Below, one piece after another: positions 45,088 through 49,375 of a DNA stretch of 49,375 bases. A program made the translations under genes and the position numbers. The stretch covers positions 1 through 49,375 of the forward strand of contig NZ_LR734878.1 in NCBI RefSeq assembly GCF_900010725.2, read 5' to 3'. Origin of the DNA: Planktothrix serta PCC 8927. Its GTDB lineage: Bacteria > Cyanobacteriota > Cyanobacteriia > Cyanobacteriales > Microcoleaceae. How positions within the stretch are numbered: the stretch's first letter is position 1; each line of letters begins with the position of its first letter. Below the pieces are notes generated by a model that was given only the letters and a program-made list of their open reading frames with translations, ran no database searches and was not told the DNA's origin.

Positions 45088-47223
45088 ATGTTAAACAGTT
45101 CTCTAAATTCGGCTTTTGGTATCAATGTGATGGGTTACGTCAGTGGTGAATTTGGGCTTGGGGAAGCTTGTCGGTCTCATATTAGAGCAATGGAAGCTGC
45201 GGATATTCCTGTTGCAATTCAGGATTTTCAGGAACAATCACAACTTAACCTAGATAATAGCTATGCAGGTTTATTATCCAAGGATCGCCCCTATCCTATC
45301 AGCTTGTTACACGCCAATCCGCACCCTCAAGGAGTCATGGATAAGATTAGTCCTGACTATTTCAAAGGTCGATACAATATTGGTTTCTGGGCTTGGGAAC
45401 TGCCCACACTTCATCCGGCTTGGCTGTATGCTTTTGATTTGTTTGATGAGATCTGGACTTACAGTAATTATTGTGCGGAAGCTATCTCTGTTGTTTCGCC
45501 TATTCCAGTAATTAAAGTAATGCCCAGCATTACTTTATCGCCAGCATCATTGAGCCGCAAACAATTAAATCTACCAGAAAATAAATTTATTTTCTTCTTC
45601 ATGTTTGACTTTGCGAGCATATTTGAACGGAAAAATCCTTTAGCGATAATAGAATCTTTTAAACAAGCTTTTGGTACGTCAAATAATCGTGTTTTGCTCC
45701 TAATTAAATACCGACCGCATCCTCTATTTGGACACCAGGAACAGCAAATGAAAGCTCTGGCTGAGTCCTGTCCATCTATTCGCTTTATTGAGGGAGATTT
45801 GAGAAAAGATGAACTAAATGCCTTGATGTACAATTGTAATTCCTATATATCCTTACATCGGGCTGAAGGTTTCGGCATGACAATGGCTGAAGCAATGTTT
45901 CTCGGTAAGCCAGTAATTGCTACTGCTTATTCGTCTAATGTTGACTTTATGAATGTCGGCAATAGTTTTCTTGTGAAATATAAACTGGTAACAACTACGG
46001 AAAATTATGGCCCTTATCCAGCCGGGAGTGTGTGGGCAGATCCCGATGTGGATCATGCTGCTTATCAAATGAAATATGTGGTTGACAATTCCTATGAAGC
46101 GAAGCAAGTAGGAGCAAGAGCTTCTGAGGAGATTAAATCTTTACTGAGTCCCCAGGTAATCGGTCAAAAAATGAGAAGCCGTCTGGAGTATATTATGAGT
46201 AAAATTAATACTCCTACAGTTAAAAGTAGACAAGAAATTCAGCTAGAACCTTACAACCTAGCAGGAGAAGTTACAGTTAAAAATCAGTCCGCGTTACAGG
46301 GTCAAGCCGAGTATGATTTAACGATTCTTTCTATCTTTAGACAAAGTGAAAGATATGTCTATCGATATTTGCAGCAGGTAACTGAAGCCTTCGAGTTAAA
46401 TGGAGGAAAATGCCATGCTGTGTGGTTAGAGGGTGATAGTACCGATAACACTTATAAAATTTTGCAACAGGCGAAAGAAAAGCTGGAGCAAACTGGAAAT
46501 GTTGATGTAACACTCATTAAATTCGATAATGGTGGCCCTTATTGGGGAAGCATTGTCGATTCAGATAGATGGCTTCAGATCGCAACCTGTTGGAATAATT
46601 GCTTGGCAGGTCTTAAACCTTCCAAAATCACAATCTGTGTAGAAAGCGATTTGATTTATAATCCGGCTATCATTAAGCCCTTGGCTGACAAAATTGATGA
46701 CAAACATCATGTCATATATCCCATGCTAATGACCTATGATGGCAGTTACGAAAGAACTCCCGATCACGAAGATTTTCACGATACCTGGGGCATGAGAAGA
46801 GGGAATACACATTTTATTAAAGTTCCCCCCTATTGGCCAGAAAGCGATGAATTAACAGAAGAAGAGGATTTATTAGAGTTAACTAGGGGAGGTGGCATGA
46901 TTGTCACTACCTATGAGCATCAGCAACGTGGTCACTTTGAAACTACCTGCTGTGTAATGAAATATCCTTCTGATGTCAAGCTATTTATGCACAAAGGATT
47001 GAGGATATATCATCCTATGCCGGGAGAAGCGAGATATTGGACACCATCTATTCTTTTAGCAGATTGGGAGCGAGCTCAGTTGCAAGTGCGTCAGACTAGG
47101 GCTGAGAAAATTTGGTTAGAGGCTCAAGTTCAAGCATGGAAGAAGACGGCACAGCAGACTCAGATGGAGTTGGCTCGCTTTCAACGGGAATCTTTGTTAA
47201 CACACTCTCAATTCTCAAAATAG
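45088..47223 (+). CDS. GT4 plus GT-A (Anp1/GT62-like) bifunctional glycosyltransferase, tandem copy 3
   Basis: A 711-residue protein. Residues 1-375 are a third paralogue of the GT4 tandem (GINVMGYVSGEFGLGEACR; AEGFGMTMAEAMFLGKP). Residues about 408-650 form a GT-A-like domain with EGDSTDNTYKIL (about 448) and a metal-type ESDLIYNP (about 518), resembling the Anp1/Mnn9 (GT62) pattern. The C-terminal tail again has QAWKKTAQQTQMELARFQRE (about 680-700). The extra domain therefore lies between the GT4 part and the conserved tail. It is last in the plus-strand operon, 120 bases after copy 2. GT62 similarity is by motif only. Confidence 0.85.
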   Translation: MLNSSLNSAFGINVMGYVSGEFGLGEACRSHIRAMEAADIPVAIQDFQEQSQLNLDNSYAGLLSKDRPYPISLLHANPHPQGVMDKISPDYFKGRYNIGFWAWELPTLHPAWLYAFDLFDEIWTYSNYCAEAISVVSPIPVIKVMPSITLSPASLSRKQLNLPENKFIFFFMFDFASIFERKNPLAIIESFKQAFGTSNNRVLLLIKYRPHPLFGHQEQQMKALAESCPSIRFIEGDLRKDELNALMYNCNSYISLHRAEGFGMTMAEAMFLGKPVIATAYSSNVDFMNVGNSFLVKYKLVTTTENYGPYPAGSVWADPDVDHAAYQMKYVVDNSYEAKQVGARASEEIKSLLSPQVIGQKMRSRLEYIMSKINTPTVKSRQEIQLEPYNLAGEVTVKNQSALQGQAEYDLTILSIFRQSERYVYRYLQQVTEAFELNGGKCHAVWLEGDSTDNTYKILQQAKEKLEQTGNVDVTLIKFDNGGPYWGSIVDSDRWLQIATCWNNCLAGLKPSKITICVESDLIYNPAIIKPLADKIDDKHHVIYPMLMTYDGSYERTPDHEDFHDTWGMRRGNTHFIKVPPYWPESDELTEEEDLLELTRGGGMIVTTYEHQQRGHFETTCCVMKYPSDVKLFMHKGLRIYHPMPGEARYWTPSILLADWERAQLQVRQTRAEKIWLEAQVQAWKKTAQQTQMELARFQRESLLTHSQFSK

Positions 47224-47293
47224 ACTTGACATTATTTTTGAAATTTACCTTGATCTTAACTACAATTATCTGCCTAGAAGTCGCTCAAAAAAG

Positions 47294-47470
47294 CTATAGA
47301 GGCAGAGCCATCAGGTCAAGGTGTATTCTGTCAAAATTCAATTTTTCAGCTAATTTTTCCCAAAATTTTAACCCATCTGGGTCAGCTTCGCGTCCAAGGA
47401 TTACTTGATATGCCATCCGCAGATAGCATTCGTCATTTTTGGAGAGAATGGAAAAAATATCTTCGATCAT
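47294..47470 (-). CDS. DUF4214-like mini-protein (probably truncated)
   Basis: An open frame of 58 codons from ATG at 47470. The segment YQVILGREADPDGLKFWEKL (21-40) is the hallmark of DUF4214 repeats, which occur in larger cyanobacterial glycan- and surface-related proteins. Here one unit stands alone and ends at TAG. No strong Shine-Dalgarno is visible. It may be the remnant of a longer protein. It lies between the GT4 operon (convergent) and the FkbM-like gene (same strand, upstream). Confidence 0.55.
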   Translation of the reverse strand: MIEDIFSILSKNDECYLRMAYQVILGREADPDGLKFWEKLAEKLNFDRIHLDLMALPL

Positions 47471-47539
47471 AATAACAATATTTCCGAGTCTAACTCATGA
47501 TATCATAAAATCTATATTATTTTAATAACTTAGACTAAT

Positions 47540-49165
47540 TTAGGTTAATAAAATTTCTTCTGATGTAATATATTCTCTGTTCTTATCATCTTTTCTGTGA
47601 CCCCCACTAATATCTGAACCATATTTAGGAGAATTGTAAATCAAAAATATATTATTTGTATCTTTAAAATAAGGTTCAATTTGACTTAATATTGAACTCT
47701 TTACAAAAAATAGATTAACACCTTGATTGTTTGCATAAATTAAAGAATACCCTTTAAGTTTTCCTAAGTTATATAATGCTCTGATACTAGCACCAAAGTA
47801 ATTCGTACTATCCCACACAGCATTCGGATCGTATTTAACAACTTTATCTTCCGTTGGTAAGTGGGAAGCATTATATTCGATAATGACAACACGAGGCTGA
47901 TAGATTTCATCTAAACTTTTCCAAATATAAAAATCATTATAATCAATATCAATAGATAATAAGTCTAATTCTTGAGGTACCTTATATTTTTTGAATAGCT
48001 CGTTGATATTTTCAGCAGTAATAAACTCTTGATATAAACCTATTTCTTTGTTTTCGTAACCCCCATCCATTAATAATCCAGACCATCCGCAATTTTCTCT
48101 CAAATTTCTGGTATTACATTCATTTGCATTTTCAACTCCAAACTCAACATAATATTTATTAGTGGTTTTTATCACTTCAAATATTTTTTTAATCACACCA
48201 TCTTCCCCATTTTGGGAAAATATTTTCCTTTCATGTTGGGAAAGATCAATCTGCTGATTATTAACTGATAAAGAATCTTTTAATTTATCCCATTTTTCAT
48301 TGTCAATGGTAACATATTGATCTGGATCAAAACCATTCTCTTGAAGAAAGTTAATGACATCATTATTGATAACTTTATATTTATGTAACAACTTTATGAG
48401 TAATTTTTTTGACTTGTTTTTATAGAAATTATTTTTAAATTGCGGGAGTTTCATTATAGTTTTGTAGTAGCCAAGTGCCGCATAGTATTTACCCTGGCTA
48501 TATAACATTTCCATTAATCTATAATGCAACCAAAATGAATGGGGGTTTAAATTGATAGCATGGTAATAATTGGTAGTCGCCTGATTGATATTACCTTGTT
48601 TCTCTAAAGCATCTCCTAAATTGTAATATAACCACGACAAGTTAGGGTTTAACTCAAGAGCATGGCGATAGTTGGCAATAGCTTCTATTAACTTTCCTTC
48701 CCGTTTAAGTTGGTTGCCAATCTTGATTAAATTACCCGCAGTTCTAGGTAAAATTTGTACTGTAATAGTTTCAGGTTTAGCTCCCTTGTCCTCAAACCAA
48801 TAATGACCTTCTGCTACCACATCAAATACTAATCTAATTTTTCCTTGCTTTAACGGCTTAGTATCAATTACACATTCAAACTCAATAGTTGCACCATCAA
48901 CAAATTTATCTACACATAGGGATCTCCTAAATTCCTGACGTCCAGGTTTATTTTCTTCATAAACCTGAATGCCTATTTTAATAGTTTCCTTATCATCAAT
49001 AAATATATCCCAATCTCGACCACTAATATTTTTAAGTTTACCTGAAACTTTAAGTAAATCTCCCGGTTCTAAAAGCGCAGGGGGTTCAGAAATATTTAAC
49101 TCATACTGATGAGCATCAAGAGCGATCGCATTCTGTAAATGTCCTTCTCGTTTCAGTTGATTCAT
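47540..49165 (-). CDS. Beta-sandwich/TPR/FkbM-like methyltransferase fusion
   Basis: A 541-residue protein. Residues about 20-135 form a beta-sandwich (YELNISEPPALLEPGDLLKV, KLKNISGRDW), like carbohydrate-binding domains attached to glycan enzymes (Wzt C-terminal type is a comparison, not an assignment). TPR repeats occupy about 140-235. From about 310 a domain begins SQNGEDGVIKKIF and continues YVEFGVENANECNTR and LDLLSIDIDYNDFY, matching FkbM-type methyltransferase folds. The N-terminus MNQLKREGHLQNAIAL repeats the TPR phrase NQLKREGKLIEAIANY found at about 148, as if the beta-sandwich was inserted into a TPR array. AGAGGAAAT precedes the ATG. Confidence 0.75.
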   Translation of the reverse strand: MNQLKREGHLQNAIALDAHQYELNISEPPALLEPGDLLKVSGKLKNISGRDWDIFIDDKETIKIGIQVYEENKPGRQEFRRSLCVDKFVDGATIEFECVIDTKPLKQGKIRLVFDVVAEGHYWFEDKGAKPETITVQILPRTAGNLIKIGNQLKREGKLIEAIANYRHALELNPNLSWLYYNLGDALEKQGNINQATTNYYHAINLNPHSFWLHYRLMEMLYSQGKYYAALGYYKTIMKLPQFKNNFYKNKSKKLLIKLLHKYKVINNDVINFLQENGFDPDQYVTIDNEKWDKLKDSLSVNNQQIDLSQHERKIFSQNGEDGVIKKIFEVIKTTNKYYVEFGVENANECNTRNLRENCGWSGLLMDGGYENKEIGLYQEFITAENINELFKKYKVPQELDLLSIDIDYNDFYIWKSLDEIYQPRVVIIEYNASHLPTEDKVVKYDPNAVWDSTNYFGASIRALYNLGKLKGYSLIYANNQGVNLFFVKSSILSQIEPYFKDTNNIFLIYNSPKYGSDISGGHRKDDKNREYITSEEILLT

Positions 49166-49206
49166 TTTTTGATAATTTCCTCTATACTGGCTAAATGGTC
49201 GTGTGA

Positions 49207-49338
49207 CTAATGGAACTTGGGATTATTTTGAATCGCTTCATCCCATTCACCTTTTTGTTCCTGTCGATTAGCTTCTCCCAGAAGTTCAACAGCGGTTTTA
49301 ACCGCCTGAGTTCTTTTAGAATCCGTAAGAATAACCAT
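49207..49338 (-). pseudogene. Short TPR-like remnant ORF
   Basis: A 43-codon frame from ATG at 49338 encodes ELLGEANRQEQKGEWDEAIQ followed by NNPKFH and a stop. The first part is one TPR helix pair (GEWDEAI) and the end looks like the tail of a repeat (LNPNF) joined after a deletion. It stops 42 bases before the FkbM-like gene and could be a decayed relative of its TPR part. Confidence 0.4.
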
Positions 49339-49375
49339 CCTTTTTATGAATTGATTGACAATATTTATGACTAAT

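Overview
The window is a cyanobacterial chromosome segment. The HIP1 octamer GCGATCGC recurs along it (for example near 11400, 14318, 17617, 21142, 23681, 38675 and 49122). Base composition is AT-rich, and the gene content (KaiB-like proteins, multi-PAS kinases, Uma2 and DUF29 proteins, DUF4214, abundant TPR proteins) fits a filamentous Oscillatoriales-type organism such as Planktothrix or a relative. That genus guess is inference. No rRNA, tRNA or CRISPR array was seen.

Layout. (1) 136-12530, all on the minus strand: a nucleoside-phosphorylase-like gene, an overlooked 58-residue zinc-ribbon gene, then a signalling block. The block reads a six-PAS histidine kinase, a receiver, an Hsp20-like protein, a second receiver, two KaiB-like proteins and a PAS/GAF/GGDEF diguanylate cyclase. 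Upstream of the kinase lies an OmpR-Hpt-REC-REC regulator. (2) 12676-20402: a TPR-sulfotransferase, a small membrane protein, a GT2-GT2-GT4 triple glycosyltransferase, a Uma2 protein and a GDP-mannose 4,6-dehydratase-like gene whose last codons come from a dispersed repeat. (3) 20561-23216: an accessory patch with a second Uma2 protein, a MntA/HepT-type toxin-antitoxin pair, DUF29 and a retropepsin-like protein. (4) 23407-26079: a TPR-GT2 glycosyltransferase.

(5) 37749 down to 26201, minus strand: an eleven-gene, tightly packed operon, the most interesting part of the window. RfbF and RfbG make CDP-4-keto-6-deoxyglucose. RfbH (E1) has its [2Fe-2S] cysteine motif and the Lys-to-His change, and would remove the C3 hydroxyl. 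The operon then adds a GNAT, two PLP aminotransferases, an acetolactate-synthase-like ThDP enzyme, an acylating acetaldehyde dehydrogenase (DmpF type), a 4-hydroxy-2-oxovalerate aldolase (DmpG type) and an SDR. My hypothesis is a branched-chain CDP-sugar pathway related in logic to yersiniose synthesis by YerE. Here DmpF and DmpG would build a longer 2-keto-acid donor for the ThDP enzyme. A retropepsin-like gene sits inside the operon between rfbG and rfbH.

(6) 38003-47223, plus strand: a long TPR protein; an orphan IS200/IS605-type right end that looks like an omega-RNA without tnpB; a GMD-like SDR that has lost its catalytic residues; a sugar C-methyltransferase; and three tandem GT4 glycosyltransferases sharing a C-terminal tail, the third carrying an extra GT-A domain. 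(7) 47294-49375, minus strand: a truncated DUF4214 mini-gene, a beta-sandwich/TPR/FkbM-like protein and a small TPR remnant. Taken together, regions 2 and 4-7 look like a locus for making and assembling a sulfated, deoxy- and branched-sugar surface glycan or glycoprotein modification.
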